Source: an uncultured Collinsella sp. (GTDB lineage Bacteria > Actinomycetota > Coriobacteriia > Coriobacteriales > Coriobacteriaceae). From it: a stretch of DNA of 16,097 nucleotides. Shown piece after piece: positions 1-6,197 of this stretch (position 1 is the first letter of the stretch; each line of letters opens with the position of its first letter). The translations under genes were made by a program, and so were the position numbers. The stretch is taken from assembly GCA_900550825.1 (NCBI GenBank), contig URTZ01000025.1:1-16097 (forward strand), written 5' to 3'. The notes under the pieces are model-generated. The model had not been told where the DNA came from and did no database searches. It saw only the letters and a program-made list of their open reading frames with translations.

Positions 1-19
1 CGCCCAGTGACCCAATTTG

Positions 20-724
20 TTATCGGTTGGAGTTTCTGTTGTAGCGAGCCATAAGGTAGAGCAGCTGAATAATCGAAGTGAGCGCTGCGGCCACATAGGT
101 AAGCGCGGCTGCCGTCAGGACCTTCTTGGCACCGTTGACCTGCTTGGAACTCATACCCGACTGCTCAATATATGCCACGGCGCGGCGACTGGCATCAATC
201 TCGACCGGCAGCGTAACGAGTTGGAACAGCACACTAAACGAGAAGAAGACCAGCGCGAGGGTCGTGAGTCCCGCGATGTTCATAAACAGGCCCAAGAGCA
301 ACACGATGGTCCAGGTGTTCTGGGTAAAGTTGACAACCGGAACCAGGGCGGTACGCACTTTCGTCATGGCATAGCCGCTTTGACGCTGGGCGGCATGGCC
401 CGCCTCGTGGCAGGCGACGGCAACGCTTGCGACCGAACCGCCCGAACGGTTGGCATCCGACAGATACAGGTTGTTGTCCTGCGGGTTGTAATGGTCGGTG
501 AGCTCGCCGGCGACACCCTTGATACCCACGGCGCTACAACCGTTGGCATCGAGCATGCGGCGCGCGACCGTGGCACCCGTATCGCCGTCCGAACGAACCT
601 TGGACCAGGTTTTGTACGTCGAGTTGATATAGTTCTGTGCGGCAAGGCCAAGCACCGTGCAGACAAGAACAACCAACAGGTACAGCGGGTCGATGCCAAA
701 GCCGTATCCATAGTAATAAGGCAT
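20..724 (-). CDS. Zinc-dependent membrane metallopeptidase, YugP family
   Basis: A 234-residue membrane protein with the zinc-peptidase motif HEAGH (inside ACHEAGHAAQ). It opens with a tyrosine/glycine-rich tip (MPYYYGYGFG) and a hydrophobic helix (LYLLVVLVCTVLGLAA), and has further hydrophobic segments in its second half, as expected for the YugP-like neutral zinc metallopeptidases. The two His of HExxH should bind zinc and the Glu should be catalytic. Physiological substrates of the family are poorly known. I chose the ATG at 722-724 because GGAGGA (731-736) lies 6 bases upstream and the protein then begins like its relatives; the open frame continues 23 codons further without an RBS. It follows rnd on the same strand after a 125-base gap and could be co-transcribed or use its own promoter. 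Confidence 0.9.
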   Translation of the reverse strand: MPYYYGYGFGIDPLYLLVVLVCTVLGLAAQNYINSTYKTWSKVRSDGDTGATVARRMLDANGCSAVGIKGVAGELTDHYNPQDNNLYLSDANRSGGSVASVAVACHEAGHAAQRQSGYAMTKVRTALVPVVNFTQNTWTIVLLLGLFMNIAGLTTLALVFFSFSVLFQLVTLPVEIDASRRAVAYIEQSGMSSKQVNGAKKVLTAAALTYVAAALTSIIQLLYLMARYNRNSNR

Positions 725-759
725 GCGAATTCCTCCGAATCGAGTTACACGTTGGAGGC

Positions 760-765
760 ATTCTA
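760..765 (-). promoter_or_regulatory. Candidate -10 element for the metallopeptidase gene
   Basis: The minus strand reads TAGAAT here, 35 bases before the chosen start codon and upstream of its RBS. No good -35 hexamer is seen at the usual distance. The same hexamer sits upstream of two other genes in the window (11165-11170 minus, 12148-12153 plus), which is the only added support. Confidence 0.22.
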
Positions 766-849
766 CCCACTCGCCCAGCCAACGAGACGCCATCGATGTT
801 TTGGCATTGCCGCTCTAGAACGTTTACAGCGTTTGGTAAAACCGCGTAA

Positions 850-1983
850 CTATAAAAGCTCGATTTTGCCGTCCTTCACAGTGAGTCCCATGTTGCCCGA
901 GAGCAGATCGTCCAGGCGCGAGCCCACAAGCTCAAAGCGCCAGCCTTCGCGCAAGGGGCTCTGCTCGGGATGCTCAATGTAGTCGGCCAGGTCATCGCGC
1001 GAGGCAATGACCGAGGTCGCCACGCCCGAGCGCTCGGCAACCAGGCGGATGAGCGCGTACATCAGGTCCGTCACGCTCTCCAACTCCGGAGAGATCTGGC
1101 GATGCCCGCGCACCATGAGCGGCAGGCGATCGTGCGGGCAGCTTGCGCCACGCTTGATGGCCATGAGCGCACCGTCCACGTCGCGCTCCCCCAACTGATC
1201 GGTACCGCGAATGCTACGGAACTCCTCAACGCGCACGGGATTGCGCTTAACGAGCGCAAGCAGCGTGTCGTCGGACATGACCCACTTGCGCGGGATGTTA
1301 CGGCGTTCGGCGCGGTCCTCGCGCCAGGCGGCGAGCTCGCGCGCGATGCCCAACTGGTGACGGCTGCACGAATTGATGCGCTTGACCTTGCGGAACGCCT
1401 CGTGGCGATCGGCGCGATAGTGCGACTCGTCAGCCAGCGGGCGCAGCTCGTCGAGCACCCAGTCCACACGGCCCAGCTCGCGCAGGCGGCTCATCATCTC
1501 GGTATAGGCGACGATCAGGTACTTGACGTCATCGATCGCATACTCAATCTGCTTATCGGTCAGCGGGCGGCGCGACCAGTCGGTCAGCGACTCGGTCTTG
1601 GGCAGCGATACGCCGCAGAACGTCTGAACAAGCGCGCCATACGAAATCTGCTGGCGCTCGCCCAAAAAGGCGGCGGCGACCTGCGTATCGAAAATCGGTC
1701 GTGGCAGCACGCCCACGGTATGGAGCATGACCTCCATATCCTGCGAGCACGCGTGGAAGACCTTGGTCACGCTCTCGTCGGCCATAAGCTCGGCCAGCTG
1801 CGATAGGTCGTCGATTACCAGGGGATCGACCGCGACGCTCTCGGCAGGGGTGGCAATCTGAACCAAACACAGACGCGGGTGGAATGTGCGCTCGCGCAAA
1901 AACTCGGTATCGACGGCAATCGCGTCGAACTCACGGGCGCGCTGGCAAAAGGCGAGTAGAGCCTGATGTGTGGAAATGTACAT
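850..1983 (-). CDS. rnd: Ribonuclease D (3'-5' exoribonuclease with HRDC domain)
   Basis: A 377-residue DEDDy exoribonuclease that trims the 3' ends of tRNA and other stable RNA precursors in the cytoplasm. All three exonuclease motifs are visible: DTEF (D25, E27), HACSQDMEVM (D82) and YAIDDVKYL (Y148 with D152). An HRDC-type helical domain follows at about residues 200-280, and a second HRDC-like region fills the C-terminus; the length matches the family. The frame is open from a GTG at 2019, but alignment of the N-terminus to the exonuclease fold favours the ATG at 1981-1983 (MYISTHQALL). Neither start has a convincing Shine-Dalgarno, so the start remains uncertain. It is divergent from the lipid kinase gene and is followed on the same strand by the metallopeptidase. 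Confidence 0.93.
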   Translation of the reverse strand: MYISTHQALLAFCQRAREFDAIAVDTEFLRERTFHPRLCLVQIATPAESVAVDPLVIDDLSQLAELMADESVTKVFHACSQDMEVMLHTVGVLPRPIFDTQVAAAFLGERQQISYGALVQTFCGVSLPKTESLTDWSRRPLTDKQIEYAIDDVKYLIVAYTEMMSRLRELGRVDWVLDELRPLADESHYRADRHEAFRKVKRINSCSRHQLGIARELAAWREDRAERRNIPRKWVMSDDTLLALVKRNPVRVEEFRSIRGTDQLGERDVDGALMAIKRGASCPHDRLPLMVRGHRQISPELESVTDLMYALIRLVAERSGVATSVIASRDDLADYIEHPEQSPLREGWRFELVGSRLDDLLSGNMGLTVKDGKIELL

Positions 1984-2045
1984 ATCAACCCATCGAATAA
2001 GGTTAGGCCCGAAAAACACGGGTAGGATATCGGCATTGCCTTACA

Positions 2046-2053
2046 ACTATACT
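2046..2053. promoter_or_regulatory. Overlapping divergent -10 elements between rnd and the lipid kinase
   Basis: The 98-base gap contains ACTATACT. Read on the plus strand it gives TATACT (2048-2053), about 30 bases before the lipid kinase start. Read on the minus strand it gives TATAGT (2046-2051), before rnd. Matching -35 hexamers are not clear for either direction, so this is a suggestion from position and hexamer quality alone. Confidence 0.3.
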
Positions 2054-2081
2054 CGGTTAGTCACAGAACGGGAACGTAAGT

Positions 2082-2999
2082 ATGCGCTGCCTTATCATCC
2101 ACAACCCGGCATCGGGCCTCAGCTCAGATGAAATCTACGCATTCACGCACGCCCTCGCGCAGGGCGGCGACGAGGTCGTGATGCGTTTTATCGGCGATGG
2201 CATGGAGCCCGAGGATGCCGTGGCAGACGTGCGCGAGTTTGATCGCGTGGTCGTTTCGGGCGGCGACGGCACCGTCTCCAACGTGCTCGACCAGATGCGC
2301 GGGTGCGGTGTCCCCACGCTCGTCTTCCCCTCCGGCACAGCCTGTCTATTCTTTAACAACATCGGTAATGCCCCCGAGGCAGCGGCGCTTGCCAAGGCAT
2401 GTCGCGCCGGCCGCACGGTCAAAGTAGACATGGGCGAGCTCTTTTGGCTCGACGAGAACGGCAACGAGAAGCGCCACGGCTTTATCATCATCGCCGGCTC
2501 GGGCTTCGACGCCGAGATCATGATGAAGGCCGCCCCCACCAAAAACGACATCGGCGAGATCGCTTACTTCCTCTCCGCGCTCGCCACGCCCAATCCCACG
2601 GTGGCGCACTTTACGATTGAGCATGACGGCATTGTCGAGGAGCTCGACGGCATCTGCTGCATGGCCGGCAACACCTCGGTCATCCAAAACGACATCAACC
2701 TGTTCCCCGACTGCCGTATGAACGATGGCATGGTCGACATTGCGGTCATCGAACCCGTAAAAACTGTGCAGCTGCTGCCTACCGTGATCACCGCTGCGCT
2801 TGACCCCGCCGGCAAGGTACTCGGGCGCCCGCAGTTCAAGATCATCCAGACCAAGGAAGCCAAGATCACCTGCACCCCGTCACTGGGCATGCAGTTCGAT
2901 GGCGAGATTATCTCCAGCAATTCGGGCGTCTTTGGAGCCCGCGCGCTTCCACAATGCCTCGACCTCATCGTCGACGAATTCTCCCCGCTCGGAAAATAG
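2082..2999 (+). CDS. Diacylglycerol kinase family lipid kinase
   Basis: A 305-residue protein with the DAGK catalytic fold. HNPASG at residues 7-12 and the nucleotide-binding GGDGT at 60-64 are characteristic. The third family motif, usually P-x-G-T-x-N-D, is altered here to FPSGTACLFFN (about 82-92). The C-terminal half is the beta-sandwich region typical of YegS/DgkB-type enzymes (MNDGMVDIAVIEP, then MQFDGEII). These enzymes phosphorylate diacylglycerol or related lipids at the inner membrane face, recycling lipid in phospholipid and envelope metabolism; the substrate cannot be read from the sequence. The stop codon overlaps the RBS of a 30-codon membrane peptide gene, so the two are co-transcribed. 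Confidence 0.9.
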   Translation: MRCLIIHNPASGLSSDEIYAFTHALAQGGDEVVMRFIGDGMEPEDAVADVREFDRVVVSGGDGTVSNVLDQMRGCGVPTLVFPSGTACLFFNNIGNAPEAAALAKACRAGRTVKVDMGELFWLDENGNEKRHGFIIIAGSGFDAEIMMKAAPTKNDIGEIAYFLSALATPNPTVAHFTIEHDGIVEELDGICCMAGNTSVIQNDINLFPDCRMNDGMVDIAVIEPVKTVQLLPTVITAALDPAGKVLGRPQFKIIQTKEAKITCTPSLGMQFDGEIISSNSGVFGARALPQCLDLIVDEFSPLGK

Positions 3000-3008
3000 G
3001 AGGACCCT

Positions 3009-3101
3009 ATGAACGACAATCCCCTGCTCGGCTTTATCATCATCGTTTTGGCCATGCTCGTCGGCTATGCGATCAACGTGATCCACCGCCGGAAGAAGTA
3101 A
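3009..3101 (+). CDS. Small single-pass membrane peptide (30 aa)
   Basis: A 30-residue ORF beginning MNDNPLLGF and ending INVIHRRKK. It has one hydrophobic helix (about residues 6-25) and a basic tail (HRRKK), a pattern typical of small bitopic membrane peptides with the tail in the cytoplasm. A strong AGGAGGA (2998-3004) ends 4 bases before the ATG and overlaps the stop codon of the lipid kinase gene, and a strong intrinsic terminator follows 36 bases after the stop. RBS, tight coupling and terminator together support a real gene. The function is unknown; a partner role for the membrane-associated lipid kinase is a guess from the operon. Confidence 0.7.
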   Translation: MNDNPLLGFIIIVLAMLVGYAINVIHRRKK

Positions 3102-3137
3102 TTCCACATTGGTATGATATTCATCCAATTATCGTCT

Positions 3138-3182
3138 CCCCTGCTGTTTATGCATTTTCCAAACAGCGGGGGATTTTTCTTT
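3138..3182 (+). terminator. Intrinsic terminator after the lipid kinase operon
   Basis: A 12-bp stem pairs CCCCTGCTGTTT (3138-3149) with AAACAGCGGGGG (3161-3172), including one G-U pair. The loop has 11 bases and TTTTTCTTT follows. It is the only clear functional element in the first half of the gene-free stretch 3102-3409. Confidence 0.88.
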
Positions 3183-3254
3183 GCGACCCGTGCAAGGCGC
3201 TTTATTCGGCTACAGTAATTGCAGGGTGCCTTCATTTAACTAAAGCTACAAAAT

Positions 3255-3325
3255 GAGTATTCTTATCCGCTCATCGCATATTTTAGGACGCTCATCGAGT
3301 ATTTCATCGAATCTAGTGAATACTC
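3255..3325 (+). promoter_or_regulatory. Direct repeats and inverted GAGTATTC copies upstream of the dipeptidase gene
   Basis: CGCTCATCGnnTATTT occurs twice (3268-3283 and 3289-3304), exactly 21 bp apart, i.e. two helical turns on the same face. GAGTATTC lies at 3255-3262, GAGTATTT at 3297-3304, and the inverted form GAATACTC at 3318-3325. The block is AT-rich compared with the surroundings and sits 85-155 bases before the dipeptidase start. A TAATATATG stretch (3344-3352) is the likely promoter area, but the hexamers are ambiguous. Activator binding is inferred from spacing only. Confidence 0.4.
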
Positions 3326-3409
3326 TTTAGACTTCCGATAGGCTAATATATGTATTTATTAGCTGAAGCTCCGTACGGTTTCGCGGGGTTTCAACGGTTG
3401 GGAGGGATT

Positions 3410-5212
3410 ATGAGGTTTACTCATCCTGTCAACACGCTCAAAAAGCTCGGCTGCGGCCTTGCGTTTGAAGCAGCGGCCATCATGGCCATGCCGACTTCGG
3501 CACTCGCCTGCACCCAGATCTACATGGGCAGCAAGCTCACGGCAGACGGCAACACGTATTACGGCCGTTCCGAGGACTTCGGTCCGCGCTATGTCAAGCA
3601 CTTTGGCATTGAGCCCGCACACAAGGACGGCAACGAGTACACCTCGGTCGAGTCCGGTTTTGAGTACAAGTCCAAGGGCGCAACCTACCGCTACACCTTC
3701 GTTCGCGACAACCCCTCGCAGTGGGAAGATCGCTACGACGCATATTCCGAGGCAGGCATCAACGAGAAGGGCGTCTCCTGCTCTGCCACGTTGAGTACCT
3801 CCTATAACGAGAAGGCCGAAGAGGCCGACCCCATCACCGAGGAGACTGGCATTGGCGAATACAGCTATGCCAGCGTCATCCTGGGCGAGAGCGCCACGGC
3901 CCGCGAGGGCGTCAAGCTCCTCGGTAGCTTGGTCGACGACCAGGGCATCTGCACCAACGACCAGATCATCATCGCCGACAACAACGAGACCTGGTTGTTT
4001 GCAGCGCTTTCCGGCCATCAGTGGATTGCTATGAAGCTCGCCGATGACATCGCCTCGCTCAACCCCAACATCGGCAACCTCACCTATAACGTCGACCTCG
4101 ATGACACCGAGAACTGTCTCCATTCCGAGGGCATCGAGTCCATGCCTAAGGAGAAGGGCTTTGCCGAGTACACCGACGGCAAGTTCGACGTCGCCAAGAC
4201 CTACGGCGAGGAGATTAGCGAGGCCGGTATGCACCAGTGGTCGCGCTATATCCAGGGTCGTGATTACTTCATGGCTCCGCTTGCCGAGGGCACCGACTAC
4301 GAGATCGTCAAGGACGAGCGCGAAGAGGCTCGCGCCACGACCGGCGCCCTGGTCCACGAGATGCAGCCGCTGTTCTTCCAGCCCGGCAAGTCCGACTGGA
4401 ACACCTTTGAGATGATTCGTTCCTTCGCCGCTCGCGGCGAGAATGTCGCCGGCCTCAACGCCAACACCGACGGCGCCTATGCCATCGGCTCCAACCGCAA
4501 CACCGAGATCCACACCTTCCAGATCCGTCAGGGCATGGACCCCGAGATCGCGACCATTCAGTGGGAGATGCTCTCCAACGCCGAATTCTCCGTCGCCATC
4601 CCCTTCTACTCCGCACTGCTCACCGAGGTCAGCCCCTACTTCAGCGATCAGGATGTCTCCTTCGATCACTGCGAAGAGGAAGACGTCGTGAACAACGAGG
4701 AGCCCAAGAACTCCATCAACTACGTCCTCATGGACATCAACACGCTCGCCTATGAGAACCGCGACCACTGCGCCACCGGCGTCCGCGCCTATCTCGACGC
4801 CCTGCAGAAGGAACTCATCGAGCAGAACCTGACCGTCGACGAGGCCATGCAGGCCGAAGAAGGCACCGAGGCCCGTACCGCCCTGGCCAACAAGGCCGGC
4901 AAGGCTGCAACCAAGAACACCTATGTTAAGTGCAAGGCCATGCTCGAGGAGATGCGCGACTACCTCAAGGAGGGCGATTTCTCCGAGGAGTTCGTCCCGA
5001 GCGACTACGATGCCGACAACGACTGCCTGGTCGAATCCATCACCTACGCCGACGAGGCCCTTTCCGATGAGGACGTGGCCGAGCCCGAGGCCGAAGAGGA
5101 AGAGGTCACCGAGGAGAAGTCCGAGGGCAACAACATGGCCGCCATGGCCGTTGGCGCCGTCGTCATCATCGGTGTCTGCGCCTACGTGATCTATCGTCGC
5201 AAGAAGGCCTAA
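3410..5212 (+). CDS. Secreted, membrane-anchored C69 family dipeptidase
   Basis: A 600-residue Ntn-hydrolase of the peptidase C69 (PepD-type) family. The ATG at 3410-3412 is chosen over the one at 3350 because GGGAGG (3400-3405) precedes it and a clean signal peptide begins there (MRFTHPVNTLKKLG, hydrophobic core, then TSALA). Predicted cleavage after ALA exposes C34 in ACTQIYMGSK, which in this family is the N-terminal cysteine nucleophile; GRSED shortly after is also a family motif. The C-terminus has an acidic linker (EPEAEEEEVTEE), one transmembrane helix (about 573-594) and YRRKKA, so the enzyme should sit on the outer face of the membrane and cut small peptides for uptake. It is a single-gene unit with its own upstream repeats and a downstream hairpin. 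Confidence 0.92.
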   Translation: MRFTHPVNTLKKLGCGLAFEAAAIMAMPTSALACTQIYMGSKLTADGNTYYGRSEDFGPRYVKHFGIEPAHKDGNEYTSVESGFEYKSKGATYRYTFVRDNPSQWEDRYDAYSEAGINEKGVSCSATLSTSYNEKAEEADPITEETGIGEYSYASVILGESATAREGVKLLGSLVDDQGICTNDQIIIADNNETWLFAALSGHQWIAMKLADDIASLNPNIGNLTYNVDLDDTENCLHSEGIESMPKEKGFAEYTDGKFDVAKTYGEEISEAGMHQWSRYIQGRDYFMAPLAEGTDYEIVKDEREEARATTGALVHEMQPLFFQPGKSDWNTFEMIRSFAARGENVAGLNANTDGAYAIGSNRNTEIHTFQIRQGMDPEIATIQWEMLSNAEFSVAIPFYSALLTEVSPYFSDQDVSFDHCEEEDVVNNEEPKNSINYVLMDINTLAYENRDHCATGVRAYLDALQKELIEQNLTVDEAMQAEEGTEARTALANKAGKAATKNTYVKCKAMLEEMRDYLKEGDFSEEFVPSDYDADNDCLVESITYADEALSDEDVAEPEAEEEEVTEEKSEGNNMAAMAVGAVVIIGVCAYVIYRRKKA

Positions 5213-5231
5213 GACCCTCATGTCCTAGCTG

Positions 5232-5264
5232 AGCGGGCGGGGCACATGAGTCACCTCGCCCGCT
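5232..5264 (+). terminator. Probable terminator hairpin after the dipeptidase gene
   Basis: AGCGGGCGGGG (5232-5242) pairs with CCTCGCCCGCT (5254-5264) over 11 bp with one G-U pair. The stem is very GC-rich, starting 19 bases after the stop codon, but no U-tract follows. It could be a weak terminator or an mRNA 3'-end stabiliser. Confidence 0.5.
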
Positions 5265-5297
5265 TAACCCGCCTTTCGACCGACGGGAAACCCGCCT

Positions 5298-5320
5298 GAA
5301 ATCTTTTCAAAAAAGATTTC
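5298..5320. promoter_or_regulatory. Perfect palindrome near the -35 region of the Trp transporter operon
   Basis: GAAATCTTTT (5298-5307), a CAA spacer and AAAAGATTTC (5311-5320) form a perfect 10-bp inverted repeat. It ends 21 bases before the candidate -10 element, so a protein bound here would cover the -35 area. No U-tract follows, so it is not an ordinary terminator. It may be the operator of an unidentified regulator acting in addition to attenuation. Confidence 0.45.
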
Positions 5321-5341
5321 CCCGCACACACTTCGCTGTGC

Positions 5342-5347
5342 TATAGT
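5342..5347 (+). promoter_or_regulatory. Candidate -10 element of the Trp leader/transporter operon
   Basis: TATAGT lies 64 bases before the leader peptide start. Transcription would begin near 5354 and give a leader RNA of about 190 bases up to the attenuator terminator. The -35 hexamer is poor: TTTCCC at 5317-5322 has a 19-base spacer and overlaps the end of the palindrome. Confidence 0.45.
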
Positions 5348-5405
5348 GCAGCGCAACAGCAACTAGGTGCGACCGCGCCACGGCATCACGAAAGGAGCCA
5401 CCAAC

Positions 5406-5474
5406 ATGAAGAACACGGTGAAGTCTCTCAACAACTGGTGGTGGCGTGATGCGAATACGATCGGTCGACAGTGA
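5406..5474 (+). CDS. Tryptophan leader peptide (22 aa, three consecutive Trp codons)
   Basis: A 22-residue ORF, MKNTVKSL followed by NNWWWRDANTIGRQ, with three TGG codons in a row (5436-5444, codons 11-13). A strong AAAGGAG (5391-5397) lies 8 bases before the ATG, better than needed for a chance ORF. Three Trp in 22 residues, followed 36 bases after the stop codon by an intrinsic terminator, is the classical arrangement of ribosome-mediated Trp attenuation; similar WWW leaders are known before trp biosynthetic genes of Streptomyces and Corynebacterium. Here the gene controlled is the Trp transporter. The peptide itself needs no function: the ribosome's position on the Trp codons senses charged tRNA-Trp. 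Confidence 0.87.
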   Translation: MKNTVKSLNNWWWRDANTIGRQ

Positions 5475-5545
5475 GTCCCTCACGCCTGTTTTTGCGCTCT
5501 AGGTGATTGGAAGGCCTCCGGTTTCGACCGGGGGCCTTTTTCTAT
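5443..5545 (+). promoter_or_regulatory. Trp attenuator: competing RNA pairings
   Basis: GGCGUGA (5443-5449, from the last base pair of the third Trp codon onward) pairs perfectly with UCACGCC (5480-5486), a 1:2-type hairpin that a stalled ribosome would block. CGGUCGA (5462-5468, codons 19-21) pairs perfectly with UCGACCG (5524-5530), which is part of the terminator loop and its descending arm; this pairing would prevent terminator formation. A ribosome stalled on codons 11-13 leaves 5462-5468 free, whereas one at the stop codon (5472-5474) covers it. Weaker pairing between 5483-5487 (CGCCU) and 5501-5505 (AGGUG) is also possible. Which structure dominates needs a folding calculation. Confidence 0.6.
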
Positions 5546-5573
5546 CTCGAGCCCGATCGCATTCGCATCACGC
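5444..5573 (+). repeat. Long-range inverted repeat bracketing the attenuator
   Basis: Bases 5444-5464 (leader codons 13-20) are complementary to 5553-5573 (trpP 5' untranslated region) at 20 of 21 positions; the only mismatch is A5457 against C5560. The enclosed 88 bases hold the leader stop codon and the whole terminator hairpin. The distal arm is transcribed only after read-through, so it cannot take part in the termination decision itself. It could stabilise or process the read-through mRNA, affect translation of trpP (RBS at 5604-5610, 31 bases downstream), or be the trace of an inverted duplication. It competes with both attenuator pairings. Confidence 0.75.
5511..5545 (+). terminator. 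Attenuator terminator with UUCG tetraloop
   Basis: GGCCTCCGGT (5513-5522) pairs with ACCGGGGGCC (5527-5536) over 10 bp with one G-U pair, capped by the very stable TTCG loop; AA before and TT after can add two pairs. TTTTT (5537-5541) and CT follow. It lies between the Trp leader peptide and trpP, where it can stop transcription before the transporter genes when tryptophan is plentiful. Confidence 0.9.
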
Positions 5574-5618
5574 GCCTCCGCTTTTCTCTTGCACTCCCAT
5601 TCCGAAAGGATTTTCACC

Positions 5619-6191
5619 ATGTCTCAGAACACCACCGCCACCCAGCCCCGCACCGTCCAGACCGCCGACCGCGGCAAACTCGATGTCCGCGCCCTCGTCC
5701 TGCTCGCCATCCTGCTCGCCGCCGGCTTCATCCTCAACTTCACCGTCGGCAAGGCCATCTCGGGCATCTCGGGCGGCATGATCAGCCCCGAGTTCATCAT
5801 CTCGGCCTTCTGCCTCACCATCCTGGTCGTTCGTCCCAACATCGGCCAGGCGCTCGTCATTGGCCTCATCTCGGCTGCCGTGATCCAGATCACCACCACT
5901 TCGCCGTTCGTCGATTTTGCCGCCGAGGGCGTCGCCGCCATGCTCATGGCCGGCATCGTCAACGCCGCTGGCAAGAACGGTCAGGTCAAGCCCGCCATCG
6001 CCATTGTCGCAACCTTCCTGACCACATTTGTCTCCGGCGTCATCTTCATGGTCATCAAGATGGCCATGCTAGGCGTGGTAGGCGAGCTCGCCGCCGCCAT
6101 GCTGCCCGTCGTTGCCATGACCGCCGTCTTTAACGCCATTCTGGTCGGCGCCCTCTACCTGCCCATTCAGAAGGCCCTTAGGCTCAACTAA
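5619..6191 (+). CDS. trpP: Tryptophan ECF transporter substrate-binding (S) component, TrpP-like
   Basis: A 190-residue integral membrane protein: a polar N-terminus (about 22 residues), then several hydrophobic helices starting ALVLLAILLAAGFIL. The pattern GGMISPEFIISAFCLTILVVRPNIGQALVIGLISA, with ITTTSPF shortly after, resembles the TrpP/YhaG tryptophan transporters. In ECF transporters the S component binds the substrate and is driven by EcfA and EcfT, which are encoded directly downstream. The Trp leader attenuator upstream independently points to tryptophan as substrate. The ATG at 5619 is chosen for GAAAGGA (5604-5610) 8 bases upstream; the frame is open from a TTG at 5589. A 213-base gap with hairpin repeats separates it from the ATPase gene. 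Confidence 0.85.
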   Translation: MSQNTTATQPRTVQTADRGKLDVRALVLLAILLAAGFILNFTVGKAISGISGGMISPEFIISAFCLTILVVRPNIGQALVIGLISAAVIQITTTSPFVDFAAEGVAAMLMAGIVNAAGKNGQVKPAIAIVATFLTTFVSGVIFMVIKMAMLGVVGELAAAMLPVVAMTAVFNAILVGALYLPIQKALRLN

Positions 6192-6197
6192 CCCGCT

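Noticed and set aside
17..982. Plus-strand open frame opposite the metallopeptidase gene
   Set aside because: No recognisable domain, overlaps a gene with an HEAGH motif and a good RBS, and runs through the intergenic gap.
3359..5221. A 620-codon open frame on the minus strand covering the whole dipeptidase gene
   Set aside because: It is a mirror of strong codon bias in the real gene (low-complexity Val/Gly/Leu/Asp-rich translation). The plus strand has the RBS, signal peptide and family motifs.
5298..5320. The GAAATCTTTT/AAAAGATTTC palindrome as terminator of the dipeptidase gene
   Set aside because: The stem is AT-rich and is followed by CCCC rather than a U-tract; an operator role is more plausible.
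5365..5377. AGGTGCGACCGCG, similar to the T-box riboswitch core
   Set aside because: It lies before the leader RBS, far from the terminator, with no specifier stem and a mismatch in the GGTGG core; the WWW leader peptide explains regulation better.
5507..6133. Open frame overlapping the attenuator terminator and trpP in another frame
   Set aside because: Arg/His-rich translation typical of a shifted GC-rich frame; trpP has the RBS and membrane helices.
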